From: Propionibacteriaceae bacterium AM104-82
GTDB lineage: Bacteria; Actinomycetota; Actinomycetes; Propionibacteriales; Propionibacteriaceae
Reading direction: 5' to 3'
NCBI GenBank assembly: GCA_027658995.1
Contig: JAQDQK010000002.1
Location: forward strand, 62,001-126,000
DNA length: 64,000 nucleotides
Shown in pieces: positions 8,313 to 16,590 of this stretch. The first letter of the stretch is position 1. Every line of letters begins with the position of its first letter. The notes under the pieces were generated by a model. It was not told the DNA's origin. It saw only the letters and a list, made by a program, of their open reading frames with translations, and searched no databases. The position numbers and the translations under genes were made by a program.

Positions 8313-9824
8313 TCAGGCCACCTCCCCCGAGATCGAGCCGCCGGTGATCATCGCCGACATCTCCTGTTCGGTCACGGAGGCCGGGTCGACCTCTTCGGTG
8401 ATGCGGCCTTCCTTCAGGAGCAGGACGCGGTTGGACACCTGCAGCAGTTCGGGGATGTCGTCGGTGATGACGATGATGCCCATGCCCTGGTCAGCCAGGT
8501 CGCGCAGGATGAGGTGGATGTCGCGCTTCGAGCCGATGTCGACGCCGACCGTGGGGCCGTTGAGGATCAGCACGTCCGGGTCGGTGGCGAGCCACTTGCC
8601 GAGCACGACGCGCTGCTGGTTGCCGCCCGAGAGAGTGTTGACGGCATTGGCGGGCCGCTTCGTGGCGATCTTCATCTCCTGCACCCAGTGCTTGACGGCC
8701 TCCGCGCGCTTCTTCCTGTCAAGGAAGCCGAGCCTGCTGAGGTCGTCGAGTTCGGAGATCACGGTGTTGTCTGCGATCGAGCGCTCCAACATCAGGCCCT
8801 CGGTGAGCCGGTCCTCCGGCACGTAGGCGATCTTGTTGGCGATGGCGTCGCGGATCCGCTTGAGTCGCACGGGCCTGCCGCCGACCTTGATCTCGCCCTC
8901 GTCCGCGGTGAACACCCCGAACAGCGACAGCGCCAGTTCGGTGCGACCCGAGCCGAGCAGGCCCGTGATGCCGAGCACCTCGCCGCGGCGCAGCGTGAAG
9001 CTGACGTCCTCGAAGGCCTCGCTCAGCCCGAGCCCCGAGACCTCGAGGATCGGCTCGCCCGGCTCGCCGGTGGGCGCGCTCGAGCTGTCGTCGTAGTCGC
9101 GGCCGGTCATGTACTCGGCGAACTTCTTCTGGTTCAGCTCCTCGGGCATCGTCGTGATGACGACCTTGCCGTTGCGGATGATGGTGAACCGCTCGCTGAT
9201 CTCGAAGACCTCTTCGAGCTTGTGGCTGACGAACAGGATCGCGATGCCTCGCGACTGCAGGTCGGCGACCACCTTGAACAGGGCCTCAACCTCGCGGTGC
9301 GTCAGGGCCGTGGTCGGCTCGTCCATGATCAGGAGCTTGGGGTCGGTGATCAGCGCGCGCGAGATCGCGACGAGCTGCTTGTCAGCGACGGAGAGGTCGC
9401 CGACGCGGGCGTCGAGGTCGACCTTGAAGTTGACCTTCTTGACCGCCTCCTCGGCGATCTGACGCATCCGCTTCCAGTTGACGAGCTTGCGGCCGTTGGA
9501 GACCTCGCCCGTCAGGGCCAGGTTCTCGGCGACCGTCAGGTTGGGGAACACGGAGAAGTCCTGGTAGATCACCTGGACTCCGTTGTTGATTGCCTCGATG
9601 GGGGTCAGCTTGGCGTACTGGGTGCCGTCCATGACGATCTCGCCGCCGGCATCGGGTTCGTAGACGCCCGAGATGACCTTGATCATCGTGGACTTCCCCG
9701 AACCGTTCTCGCCTGCGAGGCAGTGCACCTCGCCGGGATAGATGTCGAAGTCGATGTTGTCGAGGGCCTTCACACCCGCGAACGTCTTGCTGACCCCACG
9801 CAGCGACAGAAATGGTTCAGTCAT
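8313..9824 (-). CDS. Sugar ABC transporter ATP-binding protein (RbsA type)
   Basis: Double-ATPase subunit of 503 residues. The N-terminal half has Walker A 'GENGSGKSTMIK' and Walker B 'LLIMDEPTTALTHREVE'. The C-terminal half has the degenerate P-loop 'GLLGSGRTELALS', the signature 'LSGGNQQRVVLGKWL' and a variant Walker B 'VLILNGPTVGVDIG', in which the usual Asp-Glu-Pro reads Asn-Gly-Pro. One functional and one degenerate site is normal for the RbsA/MglA/LsrA group. It lies 72 bp after the binding-protein gene, separated by a stem-loop. Confidence 0.93.
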   Translation of the reverse strand: MTEPFLSLRGVSKTFAGVKALDNIDFDIYPGEVHCLAGENGSGKSTMIKVISGVYEPDAGGEIVMDGTQYAKLTPIEAINNGVQVIYQDFSVFPNLTVAENLALTGEVSNGRKLVNWKRMRQIAEEAVKKVNFKVDLDARVGDLSVADKQLVAISRALITDPKLLIMDEPTTALTHREVEALFKVVADLQSRGIAILFVSHKLEEVFEISERFTIIRNGKVVITTMPEELNQKKFAEYMTGRDYDDSSSAPTGEPGEPILEVSGLGLSEAFEDVSFTLRRGEVLGITGLLGSGRTELALSLFGVFTADEGEIKVGGRPVRLKRIRDAIANKIAYVPEDRLTEGLMLERSIADNTVISELDDLSRLGFLDRKKRAEAVKHWVQEMKIATKRPANAVNTLSGGNQQRVVLGKWLATDPDVLILNGPTVGVDIGSKRDIHLILRDLADQGMGIIVITDDIPELLQVSNRVLLLKEGRITEEVDPASVTEQEMSAMITGGSISGEVA

Positions 9825-9853
9825 GGGGATTCCTCACACGTGGGTTGGCGCCG

Positions 9854-9885
9854 CGGGGCCGCCTCCGGTGTTGGAGGCGGCCCCG
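9854..9885 (-). terminator. Intercistronic stem-loop after binding-protein gene
   Basis: A 13-bp GC-rich stem with a 6-nt loop lies between the solute-binding-protein stop and the ATPase start. In binding-protein operons such stems act as partial terminators or mRNA stabilisers that keep binding-protein mRNA high. Confidence 0.7.
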
Positions 9886-9896
9886 GGCGCAGGACG

Positions 9897-10952
9897 TCAG
9901 AAGCCGAACTCGTCGACGTTGTCCTTGGTGATGACGATCCAGCCTGCGCCTTCCATCACCTTGTCGCTGCCCTCGGCGAACTTGACCTCTTCGTAGCCCT
10001 TGACGCCAAGGTCGATCGGGGCCTTGATCTCCTCGCCCTTGAGGACCTTGACGGCGAGCGCGGCCATCGCGTAGCCGGCGTCTGCCGGATCCCACAGGGT
10101 GAGGGCGTGCACGAGGCCCTTCTCCAGGATGGCCTTGTTTGCCTCGGGCATGCCGGTGCCAGCCGTGAAGAACTTGCCCTGCAGGCCGAGTTCCTCGATC
10201 GCGCGGGCGACGCCGGGGGCGTCGAACGACGAGGTGCCCATGATGCCCTTGAGGTCCGGGTACTTCTTCATGAGTTCCTTGGCCTTCTGGTAGGCCACCT
10301 CGCCGTCGTCCTGCGACTCGACGCGGGGCTCGGCCTCGAGCAGCACCATCTTGGGGAACTTCTCCTTGGCGTACGCGACGCCGCCGTCCGCCCACTCGTT
10401 GTGGGAGGCGTTGGTCACGTGGCCCACCATCGTGGTGTAGGTGCCCTCTTCGCCCATGGCCTCGGCCAGGTTCTGCATGATGAAGCCACCGTAGGCCGCG
10501 TTGTTGAAGGCCTCGATGTCGTACTTGGTGTTCTGCTGGGTCGCGCCCTCGTGGGTGATGACGGTGATGCCCGCGTCCATGGCCTCCTTGAGGACCGGCT
10601 CGAGGGCACCGGGGTCGACGGGGACGACGCACAGGGCGTCGACCTTCTGGGCGATCAGGTCGCGGATGACCTGGGCCTGCTGCGTCGCGTCGGTGGTGGC
10701 CGGGCCCTTCTGGTAGACGTTCAGGCCGGTGTCGGCTGCGTACTTCTTGACGCCGACCTCCATGCGCACGAACCACGGGTTGGTCGAGTCCTTCGGCACG
10801 ACGGCGATGTTGTACTTCTTGTCGCCACCGCCTCCGCCCGCACCGCTGCTGGTGCCAGCCGACGGGCCAGCGGTGTCGTCGACACAGGCGCTGAGGCCGA
10901 CGGCGGCGGCAATGGCGATGCCGTTGATCTTGATGAATAGACGCCGCTCCAT
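9897..10952 (-). CDS. Sugar ABC transporter substrate-binding lipoprotein (LsrB/RhaS-like)
   Basis: Periplasmic-binding-protein family 1 (Peripla_BP_4) lipoprotein, 351 residues. The N-terminus has a basic start 'MERRLFIK', a hydrophobic segment and lipobox 'LSAC' (lipidated Cys near residue 23). The mature part follows the pattern of AI-2, rhamnose and related binding proteins ('NIAVVPKDSTNPWFVRMEVG', 'VPVDPGALEPVLKEAMDAGI', 'TGMPEANKAIL'). The ligand is unknown. Start at 10952 rather than 14 codons earlier because GAAAGGA sits about 8 nt upstream. First gene of the five-gene importer/isomerase operon, divergent from lacI-type regulator. Confidence 0.9.
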   Translation of the reverse strand: MERRLFIKINGIAIAAAVGLSACVDDTAGPSAGTSSGAGGGGGDKKYNIAVVPKDSTNPWFVRMEVGVKKYAADTGLNVYQKGPATTDATQQAQVIRDLIAQKVDALCVVPVDPGALEPVLKEAMDAGITVITHEGATQQNTKYDIEAFNNAAYGGFIMQNLAEAMGEEGTYTTMVGHVTNASHNEWADGGVAYAKEKFPKMVLLEAEPRVESQDDGEVAYQKAKELMKKYPDLKGIMGTSSFDAPGVARAIEELGLQGKFFTAGTGMPEANKAILEKGLVHALTLWDPADAGYAMAALAVKVLKGEEIKAPIDLGVKGYEEVKFAEGSDKVMEGAGWIVITKDNVDEFGF

Positions 10953-11004
10953 TGTGGTTGTCCTTTCGAGACCTCTTGGGTTGTAACCGGGCACCTTCGC
11001 TCCG

Positions 11005-11020
11005 ATTAAAGCGCTTCAAT
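11005..11020. promoter_or_regulatory. LacI-type operator
   Basis: ATTAAAGCGCTTCAAT is a near-perfect 16-bp palindrome centred on GCGC, the layout typical of LacI/GalR-family operators. It lies in the divergent region between regulator and transporter, just downstream of the presumed transporter promoter. Confidence 0.75.
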
Positions 11021-11033
11021 TTCGCTAGCCGAG

Positions 11034-11061
11034 ACACTACTCTGTTTCTCTGACAGAGCAA
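11034..11061 (-). promoter_or_regulatory. Candidate promoter of the LacI-controlled importer operon
   Basis: On the minus strand TTGCTC (11056-11061) and TAGTGT (11034-11039) are 16 bp apart. A 6-bp inverted repeat (CTCTGT / ACAGAG, 11040-11058) falls in the spacer and could be a second protein site. Transcription would start just before the palindrome at 11005-11020. Confidence 0.4.
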
Positions 11062-11120
11062 ACCCGACCGGGATCATCGATACCGATCCGTGACATTCAC
11101 CTCGACGAGGAGGCGCGCGC

Positions 11121-12152
11121 ATGGCACATGAGGACTGGCAACGGCCTCCGCAGCGGGTCCGGATGACCGACGTCGCCGCCGCGGCCGGGGTGTCGCTCGG
11201 CACCGTCTCCAACTCGTTGAACCATCCCGAGCGCGTCACCGCGGAGACGCGCGACCGGGTGCTCGACGCCATCGCGACGCTCGGCTTCGTTCCCAACCAG
11301 CAGGCCCGGGTGCTCACTGGGGCGCCGAGCAGCACCATCGGCCTTGTCATCGTCGACCTGACGAGCCCGTTCTTCATGGAACTGGCGCACGCCGTCGAGC
11401 AGGCCGCCTCCGACGCTGGCCACGTCGTGATCCTGACCACCTCGGAGAACGAGCGCTCCCGCGAGAGCCAGCGACTCCAGGTGCTCGCCGCGCAACGCGT
11501 CGTCGGGGCGCTGGTCACGCCGTCGGGCGGCGGACGACCCGATCGGGAGGCCGACGCGGGCGTCCCGCTGGTGTTGATCGACTACGAGAGCCCAGAGCAT
11601 CCGTGCTCCGTCGTCGTCGACCACGTCGCGGGCGGCCGCCAGGCGGCCAAACACCTGATCGACCTGGGGCACCGGCGGCTCTGCTTCATCGGTGGTCTTC
11701 CCGACCTGCGCCAGTTCGAGCAGCGCGTGCTCGGCATGAAGCAGGCGCTCGCCGAGGCGGGCCTCGACCCCGAGTCGCCGCTCGAGGTCGCCTCCGACGG
11801 CATCGGCGTCGAGAGCGGTGAGCGCTCCGCGGCCCTGCTGCTGGACCGGGGGGACCTGCCCACCGGCATCTGCTGCGGCAACGACATGCTCGCGTTCGGC
11901 CTGTACCGCCGCTTCGCCCGGGCAGGGGTGCACGTGCCGGACGACGTCGCTCTGGTCGGCTACGACGACATCGACTTCGCCGCGAACTGGATCGTGCCGC
12001 TCACCTCGGTGCGTCAGCCGACACGGGAGATGGGTCGGATGGCCGCCGACCTGCTGTTCGAACACGCCGCGGGCGGCCCGGAGCACCGGCACCGCAGGGT
12101 GGTGCTGAAGCCGGAGTTGGTGGTGCGCCGCTCCAGCGGCGCGCTGGAGTAG
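11121..12152 (+). CDS. LacI family transcriptional regulator
   Basis: 343-residue LacI/GalR-type regulator. N-terminal HTH 'MTDVAAAAGVSLGTVSNSLN' is followed by the hinge region 'LGFVPNQQARVLTG' and a periplasmic-binding-like sensor domain ending in 'VVLKPELVVRRSS'. It is divergent from the sugar importer operon with an operator palindrome between them, so it most likely represses that operon in the absence of its sugar. Start supported by GAGGAGG about 9 nt upstream. The HTH begins at about residue 15, a slightly long N-terminal arm. Confidence 0.93.
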   Translation: MAHEDWQRPPQRVRMTDVAAAAGVSLGTVSNSLNHPERVTAETRDRVLDAIATLGFVPNQQARVLTGAPSSTIGLVIVDLTSPFFMELAHAVEQAASDAGHVVILTTSENERSRESQRLQVLAAQRVVGALVTPSGGGRPDREADAGVPLVLIDYESPEHPCSVVVDHVAGGRQAAKHLIDLGHRRLCFIGGLPDLRQFEQRVLGMKQALAEAGLDPESPLEVASDGIGVESGERSAALLLDRGDLPTGICCGNDMLAFGLYRRFARAGVHVPDDVALVGYDDIDFAANWIVPLTSVRQPTREMGRMAADLLFEHAAGGPEHRHRRVVLKPELVVRRSSGALE

Positions 12153-12161
12153 CGCCTCGGC

Positions 12162-13037
12162 TCAGACGGCGAACTCGGCGCCGGTGAGCCTGCGGAAGGC
12201 CTCGAGGTAGCGCTCGCGCGTCGCGGCGACGACCTCGTCCGGAAGCGCGGGGGGCGGGGTGTCGGAGGACCTGTCCCAGCCCGAGTCGTTGGCGAGCCAG
12301 TCGCGCACGTACTGCTTGTCGAAGCTGGGCAGCGACTCCCCCGGCCGCCACGAGGCGGCGTCCCAGAAGCGCGAGGAGTCGGGCGTGAGGACCTCGTCGC
12401 CCAGCACGAGGGTGCCGTCGTCGCGGTGCCCGAACTCGAACTTGGTGTCGGCCAGGATGATGCCCCGCGCCGCGGCGATCCGCTCGGCGTCGGCGTAGAG
12501 GCGCAGCGTCACGTCGCGCAGTTGCGTGGCCAGTTCGGTGCCGTGCAGGCGCTCGATCGTCGCGAAGTCGACGTTCTCGTCGTGCTCCCCCATCGGCGCC
12601 TTGATGGCGGGGGTGAAGATCGGCTCGGGAAGCTTGTCTCCGTCGCGCAGCCCCTCGGGGAGCGGCACGCCGCACACAGTGCCGCTCTGCTGGTACTCGA
12701 CCCAGCCGGAGCCGGTGAGGTAGCCGCGGGCCACGCACTCGACGTCGACCATGTCGAGCGACTCGACGATGGTCGCCCTGCCCGCGACGGCCTCCGGCAC
12801 CTGCGTCGAGATGACGTGGTTGGGCATGTCCAGTTGGTCGAACCACCACAGCGAGAGTTGGGTGAGGATGGCGCCCTTGTCGGGGATGCTGGTCGCGAGC
12901 ACGTGGTCGAAGGCGGAGATGTTGTCGGTGGCGACCATCAGGATCGCGGGCTCGCCGTCGGAGGTCACGTCGTAGAGTTCGCGCACCTTCCCTGCGTGTC
13001 GAAGCGGAAGGTTGAGGGCATCTCCGAACTGGCTCAC
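12162..13037 (-). CDS. purC: Phosphoribosylaminoimidazole-succinocarboxamide synthase
   Basis: SAICAR synthetase: ATP-dependent ligation of CAIR and aspartate in purine synthesis. 291 residues, close to the family norm. Characteristic segments are 'LPLRHAGKVRELYDV', 'VATDNISAFDHVLATSIPDKG', 'VVECVARGYLTGSGW' (read as 'VDVECVARGYLTGSGWVEY') and 'LADTKFEFG'. Transcribed alone between a LacI regulator and sirB. The GTG start is chosen because a TAGGAT box ends 6 nt upstream, giving a leaderless message. Confidence 0.96.
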   Translation of the reverse strand: MSQFGDALNLPLRHAGKVRELYDVTSDGEPAILMVATDNISAFDHVLATSIPDKGAILTQLSLWWFDQLDMPNHVISTQVPEAVAGRATIVESLDMVDVECVARGYLTGSGWVEYQQSGTVCGVPLPEGLRDGDKLPEPIFTPAIKAPMGEHDENVDFATIERLHGTELATQLRDVTLRLYADAERIAAARGIILADTKFEFGHRDDGTLVLGDEVLTPDSSRFWDAASWRPGESLPSFDKQYVRDWLANDSGWDRSSDTPPPALPDEVVAATRERYLEAFRRLTGAEFAV

Positions 13038-13043
13038 GGCGTC

Positions 13044-13049
13044 ATCCTA
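13044..13049 (-). promoter_or_regulatory. -10 box (TAGGAT) of purC, leaderless
   Basis: TAGGAT on the minus strand ends 6 nt before the GTG start at 13037. Confidence 0.5.
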
Positions 13050-13098
13050 GTGCTCGTGGCCCCCTGTCGGACCGGGCCGATCCACCGGCGCTCGACGC

Positions 13099-13782
13099 TC
13101 AGAGGGCGCGCGCGATCACCAGGTCGGCGAGCGTCGAGGTCTGGGCGAGCGCGCCGGGCACCATCTCCACCCCGAGCAGTGCGCAGCGCTCGACCATCCG
13201 GTCGCGCAGGATCCCCTCGGCGACCATGAAGCTCACCGCGACGACGCGCTCGGCGTCCAACCGCAGCCGGGCGACCACGTCCTCGATCTGGTCTCCCCCG
13301 TCGAGGGCGGCGACGGCCCAGTGGCCCCACCCGCGGCGCGGGGAGCGCTCGATGGTCTCGCCGATGCTCGCCACGGCGGCGGTGTCCGAGGACCCGGCCG
13401 CGAAAACGGCGACGGCGGTGCCCGGATCGGGGGCGATGCCCGCTGCGGTGAGGAGTTCCTCGCACGCGTCCAGGAGCCGGTCGTCGGGGCCGAGCGGTGG
13501 CGCGAGGCGCACGTCGGCGCCGCTTGCCCTGAGCCTGCTCACCGCTGCCGGGATGTCGACGCGGGCGTGGAAGGCGGGGGTGAGCAGCAGCGGGACGGCG
13601 ACCGCGGGCCGCTCCAGTTCGGCCGCCAACTGGTCGGGGCTCGGCGCGTGGTGATCCAGGTAGCAGGCACCCACCGCGCGCCCCGCGCGTGCCCTGTCCC
13701 GGACGGCGTCGGCGAGCCGCTCGACGTCGACCGCGTGACGCGGGTCGGGCGATCCGTGAGCGATGAGGACGATATCCGGCAT
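13099..13782 (-). CDS. Sirohydrochlorin chelatase (CbiX/SirB family)
   Basis: CbiX-like class II chelatase, 227 residues, expected to insert Fe2+ into sirohydrochlorin to form siroheme for CysI. 'PDIVLIAHGSPDPRHAVDVERLADAVRD' holds the N-terminal metal-binding His; 'VPLLLTPAFHARVDIPAAV' holds the second His. It lies just after the sulfate/sulfite reduction operon, whose last gene encodes the preceding siroheme step. A cobalt chelatase role cannot be excluded, but no cobalamin genes are present. ATG has a TAGGGT box 6 nt upstream, so it likely has its own leaderless promoter. Confidence 0.85.
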   Translation of the reverse strand: MPDIVLIAHGSPDPRHAVDVERLADAVRDRARAGRAVGACYLDHHAPSPDQLAAELERPAVAVPLLLTPAFHARVDIPAAVSRLRASGADVRLAPPLGPDDRLLDACEELLTAAGIAPDPGTAVAVFAAGSSDTAAVASIGETIERSPRRGWGHWAVAALDGGDQIEDVVARLRLDAERVVAVSFMVAEGILRDRMVERCALLGVEMVPGALAQTSTLADLVIARAL

Positions 13783-13788
13783 GACCCC

Positions 13789-13794
13789 ACCCTA
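13789..13794 (-). promoter_or_regulatory. -10 box (TAGGGT) of sirB-like gene, leaderless
   Basis: TAGGGT on the minus strand ends 6 nt before the ATG at 13782. Confidence 0.45.
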
Positions 13795-13842
13795 GAGTCT
13801 GAGAGTTTCCTGAGAAAACCCATAAGGAAAAATGGACACCGC

Positions 13843-13862
13843 GGTCTGATCGGCGTCAGACC
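13843..13862 (-). terminator. Hairpin after the cys operon
   Basis: A 7-bp perfect inverted repeat GGTCTGA / TCAGACC with a 6-nt loop lies 30 nt past the precorrin-2 dehydrogenase stop. A weak terminator candidate. Confidence 0.4.
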
Positions 13863-13892
13863 CGGGTGCGACCGCAGCCGATCCCTGAGAGG

Positions 13893-14381
13893 TTACCGCG
13901 CCGCCCGGAACCGGGCGGTCGGCAGCCCTCCCGCCGCGAGCAGGTCGGCGATGGCGTCGCGGACCCGCACGGCCCGCCTGGGATCGCCGCCTGCCGAGAC
14001 GGCGACCTCGATGCCCTCGGCGGCACCTGTCCCGCGTGCGACGGTCGGGGTCCACGCGGCCGAGCGGGCATGGTCGGCCGCGTTGACGCACCAGATGCCC
14101 GCGGCGGCCGCATCCCAGGAGACCTGGGCGTCGACCCCCTTGACGCCGGTGGCTGTGTGCACGAGAAGCGCCCCCTCGAGGTCCCCCGGCAGGTAGCCGC
14201 GCCTCACCAGGGACACGGCGCCGGTCTCGGCCAACCCGGCCAGTGCGTCCGTGACTCCCGGCGCGACCACGTGCACGTCGGCGCCCGCCTCCAGCAGGGC
14301 ACCGATCCGTCGGGTGGCGACACGCCCCCCGCCGACGACGACCACGCGCCGCCCGGTGAGGTCGAGGAAGAGCGGGTACAT
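13893..14381 (-). CDS. Precorrin-2 dehydrogenase / siroheme synthase N-terminal domain (CysG-N, Met8p-like)
   Basis: 162-residue NAD-dependent dehydrogenase converting precorrin-2 to sirohydrochlorin. The Rossmann motif 'LDLTGRRVVVVGGGRVATRRI' is at the N-terminus, followed by 'GADVHVVAP' and 'WCVNAADH'. It corresponds only to the CysG N-terminal domain; the methyltransferase half must be encoded elsewhere and chelation is probably done by the adjacent CbiX-like protein. The ATG overlaps the cysN stop by 1 nt (ATGA), making it the last gene of the operon. The start excludes an out-of-family upstream extension. Confidence 0.88.
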   Translation of the reverse strand: MYPLFLDLTGRRVVVVGGGRVATRRIGALLEAGADVHVVAPGVTDALAGLAETGAVSLVRRGYLPGDLEGALLVHTATGVKGVDAQVSWDAAAAGIWCVNAADHARSAAWTPTVARGTGAAEGIEVAVSAGGDPRRAVRVRDAIADLLAAGGLPTARFRAAR

Positions 14382-15673
14382 CAGATCGAGGCCCCCGCGT
14401 AGCGCTCCGGCGCGTCGGCCATGCCAGCGGCGAGCGTCGCCCCGTCCGACTCGTCGATCAGCAGGAACGCGCCCGTGCGGCGCAGCTCGTGGTAGTCGTC
14501 GATGGGCAGGTCGTCGGCGAGCCTGATCCGCACCCGGCCGATGTCGTTGAGGTCCAACTGGCTGGTGGCGCGGCTGTACTCGACGGTCTCGATGTCGAGT
14601 TGGTCGAGGATCTCCTCCACGAGCGCCCTGACGGTGCGGGTGCCCGCGCGGAGCAGCACCCGGTCGCGCGGGCGGATGGGGCGCTCCGACAGCACGCACA
14701 CCATCCCGCTGACGCTGCGCGTCACATGGCCGGGGCGCTCGGCGGAGGCGATCAGGTCGCCGCGGGACACGTCGATGTCGTCGGCGAGGCGCAGCGTCAC
14801 CGACTGGGGCGCGAAGGCCCGCTCCAGCGTCGCGACCGTGCCGTCGGCCTGGCCGAGGTCGATGCCGACCACGGTGGTGGTGCGACCCGAGGGAAGCACC
14901 GTCACCTCGTCGCCCACCTTGACGGTCCCCGCCGCGAGCCGTCCCGCGTAGCCGCGGTAGTCGCGGTGCGCGTCGGATTGGGGCCGCAGCACGACCTGGA
15001 CGGGGAACCGCAGCGGTTGCGTCTCCGGGTCGGTGCCGACGGGCACGCTCTCCAGGTGTTCGAGCAGCGTCGGGCCGTCGTACCAGGGCGTGTTGGTGGA
15101 GCGGTCGACGACGTTGTCGCCGAGCAGGGCCGACAGCGGGACCGCGACGACCTCGTCGATGTCGAAGCGGGCAGCGACCGTGCGCACCTCGGCGACGATG
15201 GCGTCGAAGCGCTCCCGGTCCCACTCGACCAGGTCCATCTTGTTGACGGCAACCGCGACGTGCCGCACGCCGAGTAGGCCTGTGACTGCCAGGTGGCGCC
15301 TGGTCTGCTCGACGACGCCGTGCCTGGCGTCGACCAGGATCAGCGCGAGTTCGGCGGTGGAGGCGCCGGTGACCATGTTGCGGGTGTACTGCACGTGGCC
15401 GGGGGTGTCGGCGAGCACGTAGGAGCGGTTCGCGGTCGAGAAGTACCGGTAGGCGACGTCGATCGTGATGCCCTGTTCCCGCTCGGCCCTCAGTCCGTCG
15501 GTGAGCAGCGCGAGGTCGGGCGCCGCCTGGCCGCGCGCCTCGGAGACGCGGGCGACGGCGTCGAGTTGGTCGGCGAGCACCGACTTGGTGTCGTAGAGCA
15601 GCCTGCCGACCAGGGTGGACTTGCCGTCGTCGACGGAGCCGGCGGTCGCCAGCCTGAGGAGGTCGTGGGTCAT
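14381..15673 (-). CDS. cysN: Sulfate adenylyltransferase subunit 1 (CysN GTPase)
   Basis: 430-residue GTPase subunit of ATP sulfurylase. G1 'TAGSVDDGKSTLVGRLL', G3 'DTPGHVQYTRNM' and G4 'VNKMDL' motifs are intact, as is the switch region 'EREQGITIDVAYRYF'. No C-terminal APS kinase (CysC) fusion is present, which fits reduction directly from APS by the CysH encoded upstream. ATGA overlaps at both ends couple it to cysD and to the precorrin-2 dehydrogenase gene. Confidence 0.95.
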   Translation of the reverse strand: MTHDLLRLATAGSVDDGKSTLVGRLLYDTKSVLADQLDAVARVSEARGQAAPDLALLTDGLRAEREQGITIDVAYRYFSTANRSYVLADTPGHVQYTRNMVTGASTAELALILVDARHGVVEQTRRHLAVTGLLGVRHVAVAVNKMDLVEWDRERFDAIVAEVRTVAARFDIDEVVAVPLSALLGDNVVDRSTNTPWYDGPTLLEHLESVPVGTDPETQPLRFPVQVVLRPQSDAHRDYRGYAGRLAAGTVKVGDEVTVLPSGRTTTVVGIDLGQADGTVATLERAFAPQSVTLRLADDIDVSRGDLIASAERPGHVTRSVSGMVCVLSERPIRPRDRVLLRAGTRTVRALVEEILDQLDIETVEYSRATSQLDLNDIGRVRIRLADDLPIDDYHELRRTGAFLLIDESDGATLAAGMADAPERYAGASI

Positions 15674-16590
15674 CAGAAATACCCCTGCTTCTTGCGGTCT
15701 TCCATGGCTGCCTCGGAGAGGCGGTCGTCGGCGCGGGTTGCGCCGCGTTCGGTGATCCGGGAGGCGGCGACCTCGAGGATCACTCCCCCGACGTCTGCTG
15801 CGTCGGAGTCGACGGCGCCGGTGCACGACATGTCGCCGACGGTGCGGTAGCGAACCAGGCGCGCCTGGACCGGTTCGCCGTCCCTCGGGCCGCCCCATTC
15901 GCCAGCGGTGAGCCACATGCCGTCGCGCTGGAACACGTCGCGCTCGTGGGCGTAGTACAGGCTCGGAAGCTCGATCCGTTCGCGCTCGATGTAGCGCCAC
16001 ACGTCGAGTTCGGTCCAGTTCGACAGCGGGAAGACGCGCACGTGTTCGCCCGGCGAGTGGCGGCCGTTGTAGAGGTCCCACAGTTCGGGGCGCTGCCTGC
16101 GCGGGTCCCACGCCCCGAAGGCGTCGCGCAGCGAGAACACCCGCTCCTTGGCGCGCGCCTTCTCCTCGTCGCGGCGTCCCCCGCCGAAGACGGCGTCGAA
16201 GCGGCCCTGTTCGATGGCGTCGAGCAGCGGGACGGTCTGCAGCGGGTTGCGGGTGCCGTCGGGTCGTTCCCGCAGCCTGCCGTCGTCGATGTAGTCCTGC
16301 ACCCTCGCGACGTGCAGGCGCGCGCCGATCCGACCGACGGTCTCGTCGCGGTAGTCGAGGACCTCGGGGAAGTTGTGCCCGGTGTCGACGTGCAGCAGCG
16401 CGAACGGCAGCGGCGCTGGCGCGAAGGCCTTCAGCGCGAGGTGCAGCATCACGACGGAGTCCTTGCCTCCGCTGAACAGGATCACGGGGCGCTCGAACTC
16501 GCCCGCGACCTCGCGGAAGATGTGGACGGCCTCCGACTCGAGGTGGTCGAGATGGTCGAGGAAGTGCTGGTTCATGTGTGGAGTCCGCAT
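15673..16590 (-). CDS. cysD: Sulfate adenylyltransferase subunit 2 (CysD)
   Basis: ATP-pyrophosphatase subunit of ATP sulfurylase. The PP-loop 'FSGGKDSVVMLHLALKAF' and 'LHVDTGHNFPEVLDYRD' are diagnostic, as is the C-terminal 'EAAMEDRKKQGYF'. 305 residues from the furthest ATG; the second Met (residue 6, 'MNQHFLDHLDHLESEAVHI') is the more family-like start, at 16575. It overlaps the cysH end by up to 19 bp and the cysN start by one base, so the operon is tightly packed. Confidence 0.95.
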   Translation of the reverse strand: MRTPHMNQHFLDHLDHLESEAVHIFREVAGEFERPVILFSGGKDSVVMLHLALKAFAPAPLPFALLHVDTGHNFPEVLDYRDETVGRIGARLHVARVQDYIDDGRLRERPDGTRNPLQTVPLLDAIEQGRFDAVFGGGRRDEEKARAKERVFSLRDAFGAWDPRRQRPELWDLYNGRHSPGEHVRVFPLSNWTELDVWRYIERERIELPSLYYAHERDVFQRDGMWLTAGEWGGPRDGEPVQARLVRYRTVGDMSCTGAVDSDAADVGGVILEVAASRITERGATRADDRLSEAAMEDRKKQGYF

